Source: Camellia lanceoleosa (taxonomy: Eukaryota; Streptophyta; Magnoliopsida; Ericales; Theaceae). Taken from it: a stretch of 64,000 bases of DNA. Of this stretch, positions 1 to 10,613 are shown one piece after another; the first letter of the stretch is position 1; every line of letters begins with the position of its first letter. A program made the translations under genes and the position numbers. Under the pieces are notes generated by a model. That model did not search any database and had not been told where the DNA came from. It saw only the letters and a program-made list of their open reading frames with translations. The DNA lies in the NCBI GenBank assembly GCA_025200525.1, contig CM045762.1, positions 25,225,084 to 25,289,083 on the forward strand, in the 5' to 3' direction.

Positions 1-96
1 ATCATCTTTTGTTTAACTAAAAATAAATAAAATCAAATTTTGTCAGCAAAAAAAAAAATCCTACGAGTAAGATTTTTGTAAACCAAATGTAGACTT

Positions 97-152
97 GAGC
101 TCCCACATTTGTTGTTTCTTAAGGAGATGGATACCAACAAATGTGGGAGCTC
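97..152. repeat. Perfect 18-bp inverted repeat (hairpin)
   Basis: GAGCTCCCACATTTGTTG at 97-114 is exactly reverse-complemented at 135-152, leaving a 20-nt loop. The equivalent in duplication copy 2 (about 32797-32853) is degraded by several substitutions. It may be the remnant of a small foldback element; no function can be inferred. Confidence 0.8.
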
Positions 153-613
153 GAGCCCACATTTGCAGAGGTGGCTCTTCGTAATTGGTGAAGATCAAAA
201 AACACAATAATTTTAGATTACCAAAACCAAACTATTTATCTAAGTCATGAATTCGCACAACTGTGGTGATTTACACCCATACTACTTCAAATATTGGGTA
301 TAGTTTACCCAAGCCTAGAAAACATGTCCTGCTCTAGTTAATAGTGCTAATGCCTAGAAGACTAAGACTCGAATTGGGAACCTTAGGATCAATACCGAAG
401 TCTTTACTGGTGAGTAAAATAAAATAAAAAATCTAAGGTCTATGTACTTAAAAAGTAAAAAAATTTAGACAATTAAAAAAATTCACTACAAGTGAAAAAA
501 ATGGAAAAGGAAGGTATATTTTCTTAGACTTGTAATTAGTTGTTGTAGTTGTTAGCCACTTCTATCAAATGTAGTTGTCGTACTTAGAATTGTTGTCTAG
601 TTTAGGACTAAAG

Positions 614-811
614 GTGATTGCTTGTCCTTATTGCGGAATAACTTGTGAAAAAGAAGAGGAACGACCAAGAAGCAAGGCATGTCAAGGTTGCCCTATATCT
701 TCCAAATTTGAGCGTTGCATGGCATGTGTTTGCGTTGGCTGCGGCATGTGAAGGTTCAAAGATTGCAAGTGCCAAACATGCATTGATTTCATCCAAAACT
801 TGGGACAGTAG
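614..811 (+). pseudogene. Cys-rich exon remnant, copy 1
   Basis: Read from a GTG codon at 614, this frame gives 65 residues ending in a natural-looking stop at 809-811. Twelve cysteines are packed in CxxC, CxC and CxxCxC patterns (for example CMACVCVGCGM and DCKCQTCIDF), ending in IQNLGQ. One in-frame TGA lies after CGM, where the copy at 42983-43180 has TGC. There is no ATG, so it is best read as a terminal exon of a larger gene. I do not recognise the family; the pattern suggests zinc binding. An uninterrupted 75-codon frame in another phase (645-872) overlaps it but lacks the Cys logic. Confidence 0.5.
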
Positions 812-835
812 GTCTTTGAATCATCTTAAATGGCT

Positions 836-1180
836 CAGTTTGGTTGTTGAGAAAACGAGAAAGAAAATTTGAAAGCCTTTAGAACGTCCTAATAGTCTTT
901 CTAGAATTTGAACATTTTCCTTCTCTTTGTAGTTGTCTAATAGTTGATTTTGTTTTGTGTTTGGTTGCTAAGAAGATGAGAAGGAAAATTTGGACGCCTC
1001 CAAACTTTCCTTTCCAGAATTTGAACATCTTCCTTCTCTTTGTTATTGTCTAATAATTGAGTTCCTTAGTGTTTGGTTGCTGAGAAGACGAGAAAAAAAA
1101 TTTGAAAACCTTTTAAAGCCTTTAGACATACCTTTCCAAAATCTCGACATTTTCCTTCTGTTTGTTGTTATCCAATAATT
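836..1180 (+). repeat. About three tandem ~115-bp repeats
   Basis: Three consecutive units each contain a run like TTTGGTTGCTGAGAAGACGA, then AAATTTGAAA, then TTTCCAGAAT and an ATTTTCCTTCTCTTTGT-like run, then TTGTCTAATA. The same three units occur at about 43195-43560. The TTTGGTTGCTGAGAAGAC core is also found repeatedly in the array at 13500-22200, linking the two regions evolutionarily. Confidence 0.7.
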
Positions 1181-2089
1181 TAGTTCCTTAGTAGTCATGC
1201 CATAGTGTTTTTCAACTTTTGTTAATTAGAAAGAAAAATCAATAAGAAGATTCGTTTTCTGTTGTTTGAAATTAGTATAAAACTCGTGTTATACAATCTT
1301 ATCAAAAAATTATTTGAAATAAATGTTTTGAGTAGCTGGTTGTTGGAATTTACCTCAATTTATACTTTTTCTGAAAGTGGAAAAATTATTGGGGCAATAG
1401 TGGCCTATGTTGACCCATACTTTTCATTTTTATTGATCAACAATTTATTTTTGGACTAGTATGATAAATGTCACGACCTTTACCCGCCCCTATGGGTTAA
1501 GGCCATAACCGGCCAGTAATCACAAGATTACCTACGGCCTCAAACCAAATAAGATAAGACTCATCAGAGTAAAAGGGGCCAAACGAAAGCAAATTTAAAA
1601 CTTTGTCCACAGAGCCGTGCTTATATGGACACCGTAACATTCCATACGTACATATGTTAATAACTCACAACAGAAAGTGTAATGACATAAGATTCTATAC
1701 AGACAGGATCATCCAAACTAAGTCAACCCATGAAAACTATATACAGACGTATTCAAAACTTCGCCAACTTAACAAAATGTAAATACATAACAAAAGGGTG
1801 AAGACAGGTCTCGTGCGTGAGACACAAGGACTGACTCTCTCAAAACCTTAGTTGTTCCATACAGACTTCACTAAGGCTGGGTCTGGACTTCTCTTGGCTC
1901 ACCCACAAACACATGAATGAGCGTGAGCGAAAGCCCAGTGAATAATATCAAATCAAATACAGAAGTTACATAACAATGTAGAACATGTTCCAAACGGCCT
2001 TAGCCCCAATTCCTATTTCTATTTAACAGATATATAACTATACGAAATTCAAATCAAGTGACTGTAGCTCCAAACATTCTAGCCTTTGG

Positions 2090-2350
2090 CCCATTTAAAT
2101 TTCCATTCATGTCAAAACGGCCTTCGGCCCGTTCATTTATGTCAAAACGGCCTTCGGCCCATTCATTTCTGTCAAAATGGCTTTCGGCCCATTCGTTTAC
2201 GTCAAAACGGCCTTCGGCCCATACATTCGTGTCAAAATGACCTTCAGTCCACTCATTTCTATCGGAATGACCTTTGGTCCATTTATGTTTATCAGAACGA
2301 CCTTTGGTCCATTTATGTTTATCAAAACGACCTTTGGTCCATTTATCTAT
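2090..2350 (+). repeat. ~30-bp tandem repeats in solo LTR
   Basis: Roughly nine units of about 30 bp follow the pattern GTCAAAACGGCCTTCGGCCC plus CATTCATTT, degenerating rightward into ACGACCTTTGGTCCATTTAT. The active-family LTRs hold a related but different array on the opposite strand near 50510-50630 and 63050-63180 built on CCCTTTATGGGTCATC. These frames are open simply because the repeat length is a multiple of three; they are not genes. Confidence 0.8.
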
Positions 2351-2683
2351 TCATGTCAGACTTTTCTCCAGAATCTCAATTAGCCACTCATATAGCTTAT
2401 AAGGGAGTAAACCATTGGACATTCACAAGTATTCAAACATCGATATTACTCACCGTGATCGGCTTGTAGATTTGCCCTGGAGCTTGACCCTACACATTTC
2501 ATGAACACAAATGAGTCACTAACAGTTCAATCTGTTCTTTAATTCACATACTCCTCATTAGGCTTTATTCTTATCTCATTAACTCATTTACAATGCTTAA
2601 CATATGCCTAAGAGTGCTTACAAGTGAAAGAGAATGGAAAAACAGAACACAGAATGCATTTTCAGAATTTCAGAAAACAGGGT

Positions 2684-2850
2684 CCCCGCTCGAGCGTGGA
2701 CTTCCCCACTCGAGCGAACCCTTAAGCCTGCAAAAGTGCTGGTTACTTCAAATTCCCGCTCAAGCGTGAACTCGGCCGCTCGAGCAGACTACCTGTCTAC
2801 ATAGCTCCCCGCTCGAACGTCAAATCCCCCGCTCGAGCGGGAGCCATGTC
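2684..2850. repeat. CTCGAGCG-rich array in solo LTR
   Basis: The palindromic motif CGCTCGAGCG and near variants recur every 20-35 bp in this part of the LTR. The same array is found in the full-length element LTRs (49815-50105 and 62300-62620). It is a family-specific LTR sub-repeat of unknown role. Confidence 0.75.
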
Positions 2851-3937
2851 TGCAAAAAGTGCTGGGAGCATGATTTTCTGCCGGCGGTAGTTCCGCGCCG
2901 AGCTGACAAAGAAAATTCGAAATCTGTTGAGTTCTTGAGCTCCAATTCGATTTTCCAACTACATTACTTGCATGCAATGGCTCAAATCTCAAATATAATC
3001 ATACCAACATGGTACCAATACAAGATCATAACATTATGAAGTTTAATTTCTTGACTTATCTACATGCATGGCCCAAAATATGTCAAACTCAACACCAACA
3101 TAACAAATTCATGCATTCAAGCTCATATCTTCTCAAATTGTACTTGCATGTGATGAATTAGCCACATTCTCAACTTGGATAACCCAAATGGTGATCAAAA
3201 CATGAGTTTCCTTTAACATTTCACATGGATTACACACATTTGTGCTCAAACATGCAATTTCAAAGTACTTTCTTACATGCATGTGCATATAGACTACCAA
3301 ATCAACAAAACCAACTCAAATTCATCATGATCAATTCATTTTATGTTCCTTATCAACATTCAACTTGAATTCACAAAAATTACAAGCTAATATACACAAA
3401 TTCACTCAACTAGGAGCCTTAATCTTCCCAATTTATGATTAGATCTTGAGTTAGCCTCCAAATTTCCAAACCTCAAGACCAAAATTGCCCAATTCTTCTC
3501 TCCCTTTCTCTATAACCGGCCCTCTCTCTAACCTTGAGTTCAAATCAGCCAAATGAAGCAAAGAAGAGAGAATAGAGGGTGTAGTGCTCTCACACAACAA
3601 ATTCCACTAATGCCAATATAATAGTAATAAAGTAATTGGGCACCAATTCATTAATTTAATCAATTTAATCTGACCCAAATCAATTTTCAATTAAATTTCA
3701 CCGTAGGCTCTAAAAATTATGCCAATCACAATGGCGTAATCAATTTCGGGTTCTGTAGCCGATAAGGCCCTCAATTTAATTTCCAGAGCAGATTATTCAA
3801 ACAGGTATTCCTACGGTGAACAGGTAGAATTCCAAAATCGCATATATTCACATAATGGCACACAAAAATCATATCAAAACATATAATCACATACGCATTA
3901 GGGACCAATTAGCATATTACGGAACAGGGGTATCACA

Positions 3938-4334
3938 ATAAATTTTCAGATAGTGTGTTTTGGGAAGAAAAAATTTATTTTTGGAATGGTATGATAAAGA
4001 AAAGTGCACTTAGCATTGCTAAGAATAGCATGGATGTTAAACTGAACAAGATGAGCCAACACCAAACCAACCCGATCCAAAGGTAAACATTAAACAAATT
4101 GACAATGACAATGACAAGCAACAAACAACTGCGAAAAGCTGAAAATTAAATCAGTATAAATCATATTCTAGAATAAAAATAAGGATTCTCAATTGACAAT
4201 GGCAATGACAAGCAACAGCATAAAAATGATAGCTCACCCCATGCCCTAGCCTAAGAAATAAAGAGAAACTGGAATTCGTCTTTTCAATATGTAAAATACA
4301 ATTAATGCAATCATATTTCTAATACTGATCTAAT
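3938..4334. repeat. Segmental duplication, copy 1 (right part)
   Basis: 3938-4110 matches 43843-43880, 44761-44810 and 45061-45116 of copy 2 with gaps, because copy 2 has gained MITEs there. From 4110 to 4334 I see AT-rich DNA with two short imperfect repeats built on GACAATGACAAGCAAC, and no gene. Confidence 0.65.
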
Positions 4335-5126
4335 TGTTGGAAAATCTTCATTGTAATTAAATTAATTAATTTTGTTTATTGTTAGAAATGGTTGGGAAAA
4401 TTCTGGGTAAAACCAGAATTTTTTTCCCTAAGTTTGGTCTATTTTTTAGGTGGGCCCCGTGCGTCGATTTTCGCGGGTCAAAGTGGTAACGTGTTCTATG
4501 CCGCGTTGTGATTCACGTGGTATATTTGGTTGCTCAAAACCATTATCGGGCAAATGGAAAATTGAAGCCAAAGTGAGCTCCATGGAAATTGAGTTTTGGT
4601 GGAAATTTCTTAAGGTTGGAAAATGGCTTGTCCCACATTGATTTGATAGGAAGTTTTGAATAGGTTTATAAGGCATGGGATTGGAACTTGGGGTGTGCCC
4701 CAAGAGGTACCCAAGTTTTGTAGAGAGGGAGGTTATGGGCAAAATGAGCTAGACCCATTGGACCCAAAAATCACCACACACGCGCACCGCCGTCTATCTG
4801 GCTGGGCTTGGGCGCTGGTGTGTGTTTGGGTTTGTTCGGCCCAATACCTATCTTTTTGGGCCAAAAACATTTGAATTTTATTTTCTAAAATTAAATTCTA
4901 ATTTTTTCCAATTTGATTTTCGGAATTTAAATTCAAAAATCTGGTTCGGTTTTCTCCCACTCGAACAAAATTGACTGTTTAAAATTCAATTCAAATATGG
5001 GTTATTCAGTTTTTTATCTGTTCAAATTTGAACCTAATCAGTTCTAATTCAAAACCCAACAGGTACTGTACCTGTTCAAATAGGTTTGCACCTATTTAAT
5101 TCAAAACCTACAGCCACCAATCCATC

Positions 5127-5134
5127 TATAAATA
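5127..5134 (+). promoter_or_regulatory. TATA box of copia-1 5' LTR
   Basis: The sequence TATAAATA in the context CCATCTATAAATAGAACAGC is conserved in the 3' LTR at 11389-11396. Its position 240 bp before the predicted start exon fits an LTR promoter. Confidence 0.7.
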
Positions 5135-5366
5135 GAACAGCTCTCATTTGATGTTTCATTCAAAAATTTCGTACTTCTCCTCTGCAAATTTATTCTTCAT
5201 TTTGCTGCATTTAGTTTTTGTGAGAAATGGTGTAAACACTTAGTGTGTTCGTTGAACAAATAAATTGTAGTGCTGCATTTATTTGTAGTTTATCATTTCA
5301 TCTTGGGAGATAGACGTTCATATTCTGAAAGCACCGTAGAGAAGACGAATCTGTCTTAAGGAGACA

Positions 5367-5414
5367 GTGTCGAACGCTGGACTTGATCAGAATAATATTC
5401 AAAATATTAATCAA
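5367..5414 (+). pseudogene. Copia-1 LTR-borne first gag exon (5' copy)
   Basis: Sixteen codons precede a consensus donor (CAA|GTAAGT at 5414/5415). In the 3' LTR the same frame starts with ATG (11628-11630) and reads MSNTGLDQNNIQDINQ; here the first codon is GTG. Joining to an acceptor ending AATCATAG at 5971-5972 keeps phase and leads straight into the gag frame (ITAIATETATR...). That gag frame has no usable ATG of its own until residue ~50. This is inference from splice consensus and frame; no transcript was seen. Confidence 0.5.
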
Positions 5415-5972
5415 GTAAGTTATTTATTTATTTTCTGTTTTATTATTTATTTAAATCATATTTTAATTTTATTTTTGTAACAAAATAAAATCTATTTTTT
5501 ATTTATTTAATTCTATTTCTAGTTTGATTTTAATCAAACTTTCTCTCTCCTTTCCTATTTTTCTTTTATATTCTGTTTGTCTTTTAGTACCCAAACAGAA
5601 TTAATTAATTTAATTATAGTGAAGATTGTCCAACAATCTTAAGACAGATCCATTTTAGTATCTTCATTGTATTTAATTTTCTGTGATTTCATAAAGACAT
5701 ATTCTGGTTGGAAAAACAAATAGTGGTTTATGCTATTTGACAGATAGTAGTAATATACTGTCTATTTTCTTTGCCAACTAGTAGTAATATACTGGTGTCA
5801 TTAACAATTGCAGAATATTAAATTTGTGTTACAGAAAATTATTATGATATTTTATTTTTCTAGTTTTAGTAATAAGGAAAATAAAATTATTTTGTGTTAT
5901 AATTTATTTTCTGGTTTTAGTAACTAGAAAATTAATTTGTGTTTTTATTTTTTCTGATTTTTGTAATCATAG
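5415..5972 (+). other. Candidate intron spanning copia-1 LTR/gag junction
   Basis: This 558-bp segment begins GTAAGTTATT and ends TTTGTAATCATAG. It is T-rich, contains the 3' end of the 5' LTR, and has no long open frame. Removing it fuses the LTR exon to gag in phase 0. If real, splicing would remove the primer-site region from the gag mRNA, separating the translated from the genomic RNA. Confidence 0.45.
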
Positions 5973-6916
5973 ATTACGGCTATTGCAACTGAAACTGCAA
6001 CTAGAAGTGGTACTCCAATTGTTACACCAACACTGGTCCCTATCCAAAACCATATTCAAGTACCAATAAATCATGGAGAAAAACGGGAAAAATTTAACGG
6101 TACTGAGTTTAAGAGATGGCAGCAGAAGATGTTGTTCTATCTTACAACTCTTAATTTGGCCCAGTTTCTCCATGAAGAGGCTCCAGCACTTAAAGAGGGT
6201 GAAAGTGATCGGCAAGTTGTTGCCGCTATAGATGCTTGGAAACATTCTGATTTCCTGTGCAGAAACTACATCCTTAATGGCCTTGACAACATGTTGTATA
6301 ATGTTTACAGTCCTTTGAAGTCAGCAAAAGAATTGTGGGATTCTTTGCAGAAGAAATACAAGACAGAGGATGTTGGCATGAAGAAATTTGTTGTCGGTAA
6401 ATTTCTGAATTTCGTTATGGTAGACTCCCAAACGGTAATTTCTCAAATTCAAAGTTTTCAATTAATTTTATATGATATTCATTCTGAGGGGATGTCTCTA
6501 AGCGAGTCTTTCCAAGTCGATACTTTAGTGAAAAAGTTACCACCGGCTTGAAAAGATTTCAAAAATTATTTAAAACATAAAAGCAAAGAGATGACCATAG
6601 ATGAACTTATTGTAATATAAGAATTGAGGAAAATAACCGTAAGGCTGAAAAGAGGAATGGGAAAAATCCCATTGAGTCCAAGGCTAATGTGATTGAACAA
6701 GTTCATAAACCACATAACAAAAAGAAGAAGTTTACTGGAGATGGTCCTAAACAAGGCGATAGCAACAAGAAGTTCAAAGGAAAATGCTATAACTGTGGCA
6801 AGACTGGACATCGAGCTTCTGACTGCCGCCGCCCTAAGAAGGAACATGGAAGTACAAGCAAGAAGACTACCAATAAGGCCAATGTAACTGAACTAGATTA
6901 CATCTCTGATGAGTGA
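5973..6916 (+). pseudogene. gag: Copia-1 gag
   Basis: The frame encodes a copia-type capsid protein (UBN2-like). EKFNGTEFKRWQQKM is followed by a helical region with KELWDSLQKKYKTED and the tail SFQVDTLVKKLPPA. The frame then meets a TGA (6549-6551) where a Trp is usual in this family. After further stops it resumes with a basic linker and a CCHC zinc knuckle CYNCGKTGHRASDC (about 6787-6828). The product would package element RNA. The largest uninterrupted piece is 6129-6551. Confidence 0.85.
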
Positions 6917-6949
6917 ATGACATCAACCTCTCTGCTATGGTGTCTGAGA

Positions 6950-7890
6950 CTAATCTGGTTGGAAATCCCAAGAAATAGTGGGTTGACACTAGGGCAACTC
7001 GTCATATTTGTGCGGACAAGAAGATGTTCACTACCTACAATGAGGCTGCAAATGGTGAACAACTTTTCATGAGAAATTCTTCTACTTCTACTGTGGCTAG
7101 ACAAGGGAAAGTGATCTTGAAGATGACATCAAAGAAAGAACTGACCCTTAACAATGTATTACATGTACTTGACATCCGGAAGAATTTAGTTTCTGGTTCT
7201 TTGTTAAGTAAAAATGGTTTTAGGCTTGTTTTTTAGTCTGATAAATTTATATTAACAAAGAGTGGTATGTGTGTTGGTAAGAGATACATAAGTGATAGTC
7301 TCTTTAAATTGAATATAATGACAGTTGTACCAAAAGCTGCTATGAATAAGCATAACACATCTTTTGCTTATATTCTTGAGTCGAATATATGGCATGGTAG
7401 ATTAGGACATGTAAATTTTGATGCTTTGCGTAGATTAATTGGTTTCGATTATATACCAAAGTTTGAAATTAATCCTAATCATAAATGTGAAATTTGTGTA
7501 GAAGCGAAACTAACTAAGGCTCCATTTAAATCGGTTAAAAGGAAAACCGAACCTCTAGAATTAATTTATACAGATGTATGTGATCTTAAATTTGTTCAAA
7601 CTAGAGGAGGTAAAAAGTATTTCATAACATTTATCGATGATTGCACAAGATATTGTTATGTTTATTTACTTAGAAGTAAAGATGAAGCCTTAAAAATGTT
7701 TAAACTCTACAAAACAGAAGTTGAAAATCAACTTGGTAAAACCATTAAAATGGTTAGAAGTGATAGGGGTGGTGAATATGATGACCATTAAATGAATTTT
7801 GTGTACAACATGGCATTATTCACCAAACTACAACACCTTATTCTCCATAGCGAAATAGAATTGCTGAAAGAAAGAATAGAACCCTAAAAG
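6950..7890 (+). pseudogene. pol: Copia-1 protease and integrase, broken
   Basis: The aspartic protease site is seen as [10 protein letters not shown] near 6979-7010, where DTGA is expected, so the catalytic triad is altered. The pre-integrase motif WHGRLGHVNF follows near 7390. The integrase core has IYTDVCDL, then FIDDCTRY, then RSDRGGEY, with stops after DDH at 7789-7791 and several beyond. Open segments are 7024-7236 and 7267-7791. The protein would process Gag-Pol and insert cDNA, but this copy cannot make it. Confidence 0.85.
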
Positions 7891-7892
7891 AA

Positions 7893-8561
7893 ATGATGAA
7901 TGCCATGTTACTAAGTTCAGGCTTACCACAAAACTTGTGGGGGGAAGCAATATTGTCTGCTAATTATGTTCTTAACAGAATACCCCACAAGAAAACCAAC
8001 AGCACTCCTTATGAATTGTGGAAAGGTCGACCACCTTCCTACAAATACTTAAAAGTATGGAGGTGTTTGGCAAAAGTTGAAGTTCATGTTCCTAAAAAGA
8101 GTAAGATTGGACCAAAAACTGTAGATTATGTGTTTATTGGTTATGCTCAAAATAGTAGTGCATATCGGTTTCTGACTTATAAATTAGAAATACCTAATAT
8201 AAATGTAAACACTATTATAAAGTCAAGGAATGCTATGTTTTTTGAACATGTTTTTCCTTACAAGAAAGGACATGAATTAAGTTCACAGAAAAGAACTTAT
8301 GATTGTACACAAAGTCAAGAGACTAATAACAATCAAACACAAGAGACTAGTAATGGTCTCGACCAACAAGATTTAACTGATGATAAACCAAGAAGAATTA
8401 AGAGAACGAGAACATCAAAATCCTTTGGTCTAGATTTCCTAGCATACTTGTTAGAAAATGAACATCAAAGCTTTAAGGCAGCAATGACAGGTCCTGAAGC
8501 ACCTTTGTGGAAAGAGGCTGTTAATAATGAAATTGAGTCCATTATGCAAAATCATACTTAG
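7893..8561 (+). pseudogene. pol: Copia-1 integrase C-terminal and RT N-terminal part
   Basis: This 222-codon open segment carries the end of the integrase core (LPQNLWGEAILSANYVLNR and TPYELWKGRPPS), the variable linker (IGYAQNSSAYRF), and the start of the RT domain (GPEAPLWKEAVNNEIESI). It ends at a TAG where a Trp codon is usual before EL. Frame and order agree with the upstream integrase core. Confidence 0.85.
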
Positions 8562-9166
8562 GAATTGGTGGATCTTCCACCAGGTTCTAAACCTCTTGGA
8601 TATAAATGGATATTCAAGAGAAAAATGAAGGCAGATAGTTCAATAGAAAGTATAAAGCAAGACTTGTAGCAAAAGGTTATAGACAAAAGGAAGGTCTGGA
8701 TTATTTTGACACATATTCTCCTGTGACAAGAATAACATCCATTCGTATGCTTATTGTTATAGCAGCGTTGTTTAAATTAAAAATACATCAAATGGATGTT
8801 AAGACAGCTTTCTTAAACGGTGATCTAACTGAAGAGATCTATATGGAGCAACCCGAAGGGTTTGTAATGCCAGGGCAATAAAAGAAAGTTTGTCGGCTTG
8901 TAAAATCTCTTTATGGATTAAAACAAGCACCTAAGCAATGGCATGAAAAATTTGATCATGCAATGCTTACTAATGGGTTTAAGATAAATGAATGTAACAA
9001 ATGCGTCTATGTTAAGAACACTGACCAAGGATATGTCATAGTTTGTCTTTATGTGGATAACATGCTTATCATTGGAAGCAGTCAAAACATGATCAAATCA
9101 ACTAAACAAATGCTTAACAGAAAATTTGATATGAAAGACATGGGGGTCGCAGATATTATATTATGA
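8562..9166 (+). pseudogene. pol: Copia-1 reverse transcriptase, broken
   Basis: RT blocks are visible in shifting frames: LPPGSKPLGYKWIFKRKMK, MDVKTAFLNGDL, and YGLKQAPKQWHEKF-like sequence. The catalytic box then reads YVDNMLIIG instead of YVDDMLI (near 9050-9076). Loss of the second Asp, with frameshifts and stops, would abolish polymerase activity. Confidence 0.85.
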
Positions 9167-9253
9167 ATGAAAATTACTAAAACATCTGACGGATATACGT
9201 GATCTCAATCTCATTATCTTGAGAAAATTCTTGATAAATTTATCAAAGATGAT

Positions 9254-10000
9254 TTGAATGTAGCTAAAACACCTGTAGACATCCATCTTTATTTATCGAA
9301 AAATAAATATGATGCAATGTCTCAGTTAAAATACTCCCAAATCATTGGAAGCCTAATGTACCTAATGAATTGTACTCGTCCTGATATAGCTTATGCTATC
9401 AGTAAATTGAGTAGGTACACTAGTAACCCCGGAGAAGACCATTGGAAGGCGATCATTCGGGTTCTTAGATATTTAAGATTCACCCGTAATCATGGTTTAA
9501 ATTTTACTCGATATCCAGCAATACTCGAAGGTTATTGTGATGCAAATTAGATATCGGATACTAAATATTCAAAATCCACAAGTGGATATGTCTTTACTCT
9601 GGGAGGCATTGTTGTTTCTTTGAAGTCCACGAAACAAACATACATCGCACGATCCACAATAGAATCCAAGTTCATTGCTTTAGACAAAGCAGAAGAAGAA
9701 GCAGAATGGCTTCGTTACTTCTTAGAAGACATTCTAATGTGGCCTAAACCTGTGCCAACTATTTGCATTCATTGTGATAGTCAATTTGCAATAAGCAGGG
9801 TACAGAATCATATGTATAATGGTAAGTCACGACATATTTGTCGTCGACATAATACCGTTAGGCAATTGTTGTCAAATGGAATAATCTCAATAGATTATAT
9901 AAAATCTAAAGAGAATATTACGGATCCGTTAACAAAAGGTTTGACAAAAAAGCTAGTGTATAGTTCATCGAAAGGGATGGGATTAAAGCCTATTACATAA
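9254..10000 (+). pseudogene. pol: Copia-1 RNase H region
   Basis: Two open pieces (9254-9550 and 9620-10000) separated by a TAG carry the copia connection and RNase [60 protein letters not shown] and IHCDSQFAI. It ends in [12 protein letters not shown], a typical pol C-terminus. 10001-10613 downstream is non-coding 3' sequence up to the polypurine tract. Confidence 0.9.
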
Positions 10001-10613
10001 GAGTCATCATAATGATAACCCTACTTATATGACTGGAGATCCCAAGAACTAAGTTCAAAGGGACAACTAAGTTATGTGTGGCTCGCCAGAAATCATTAAA
10101 GGATTAAAATTCCCTACACATTCCTATGGTGAGAGTGATATCTGCAACATGTGTTGTCTGCAGGGGTATAAGGATAAGCTTAGTTTTTAATGATTACTTA
10201 TATCTTGATTAAGGCATAAAATCAAGACGAGTATAAGGAGATACTCACAATAAGAATCACCTATATGAGTGTTGAACTAGGGCCGGTTCTATGAGAATGA
10301 GGAGGCTACATTCTCTAGAAGCACTCATGAAAACCAAGAGCGTTCAAAGCCAAAATGAACACAATAGTGAGAATCACGATGTGTTAGAAGATATTTTGTG
10401 TGAAATCTATTGTCTTGGCTTACACAAACGGCTGAACAATTCAAGGCATCACGTCCATTAATTAGCCAGTAAGTCCGATAGGTTATCACTAGGGAAGGTT
10501 CAAGGCCGAAAGCTACCTATCTTGATGCAAGATATTTTCGACTTATACTCTTTCGATAAAGTCTGCATATTGTTACATTTCCGTTGTCATCAAATTCCAT
10601 TCATGTGGGGGAT

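Larger units (their letters stand above)
1..1468. repeat. Segmental duplication, copy 1 (left part)
   Basis: This stretch recurs at 32650-33097 plus 42249-43850, matching over most of its length apart from small indels. Shared landmarks include a block with a Cys-rich reading frame (614-811), a set of ~115-bp tandem repeats (836-1180) and a segment ending near 1463. The homology resumes after the solo LTR at 3938 and runs to about 4110 (compare 44761-44810 and 45061-45116). Outside the Cys-rich exon I see no convincing coding sequence; the many stops and A/T runs suggest intron or intergenic DNA of a decayed gene. Confidence 0.8.
1469..3937 (-). mobile_element. Solo LTR of a Tekay/Del-like gypsy element
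   Basis: The element starts TGTCACGACC and ends ATCACA, flanked by identical 5-bp duplications ATAAA (1464-1468 and 3938-3942). Its left end is the reverse complement of the right end of the LTRs at 48753-51277 and 61341-63884, so it lies in minus orientation. At 2469 bp it matches their 2.5 kb length. The homologous site in duplication copy 2 (around 43829-43850) is empty, confirming the insertion. No internal retroelement sequence remains, which indicates recombination between two LTRs. Confidence 0.92.
4380..5635 (+). repeat. Copia-1 5' LTR
   Basis: It is about 1256 bp, starting TGTTAGAAATGG, and closely matches 10614-11898 with scattered substitutions and small indels. It has a strong TATA box (TATAAATA, 5127-5134). 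About 230 bp downstream lies the segment corresponding to a short coding exon and a splice donor (5367-5416). The inferred end CCAACA is less sure than the start. Open frames on either strand at 4446-4742 are coincidental, because they occur only as parallel copies in both LTRs. Confidence 0.85.

Noticed and set aside
97..152. Possible microRNA precursor
   Set aside because: The 18-bp stem with 20-nt loop is too short for a typical plant precursor and decays in the duplicate copy.
645..872. 75-codon ORF present at equal length in both duplication copies
   Set aside because: It overlaps the Cys-rich frame in another phase; equal length follows from high DNA identity. Kept only as a caveat.
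2058..2469. Overlapping ORFs rich in PFGPF and SKRPSAHSF
   Set aside because: Translation of a 30-bp tandem repeat inside the solo LTR.
4446..4742. 98-codon minus-strand ORF repeated at 10679-10975
   Set aside because: Both lie in the two copia-1 LTRs, so recurrence reflects LTR duplication; no known motif.
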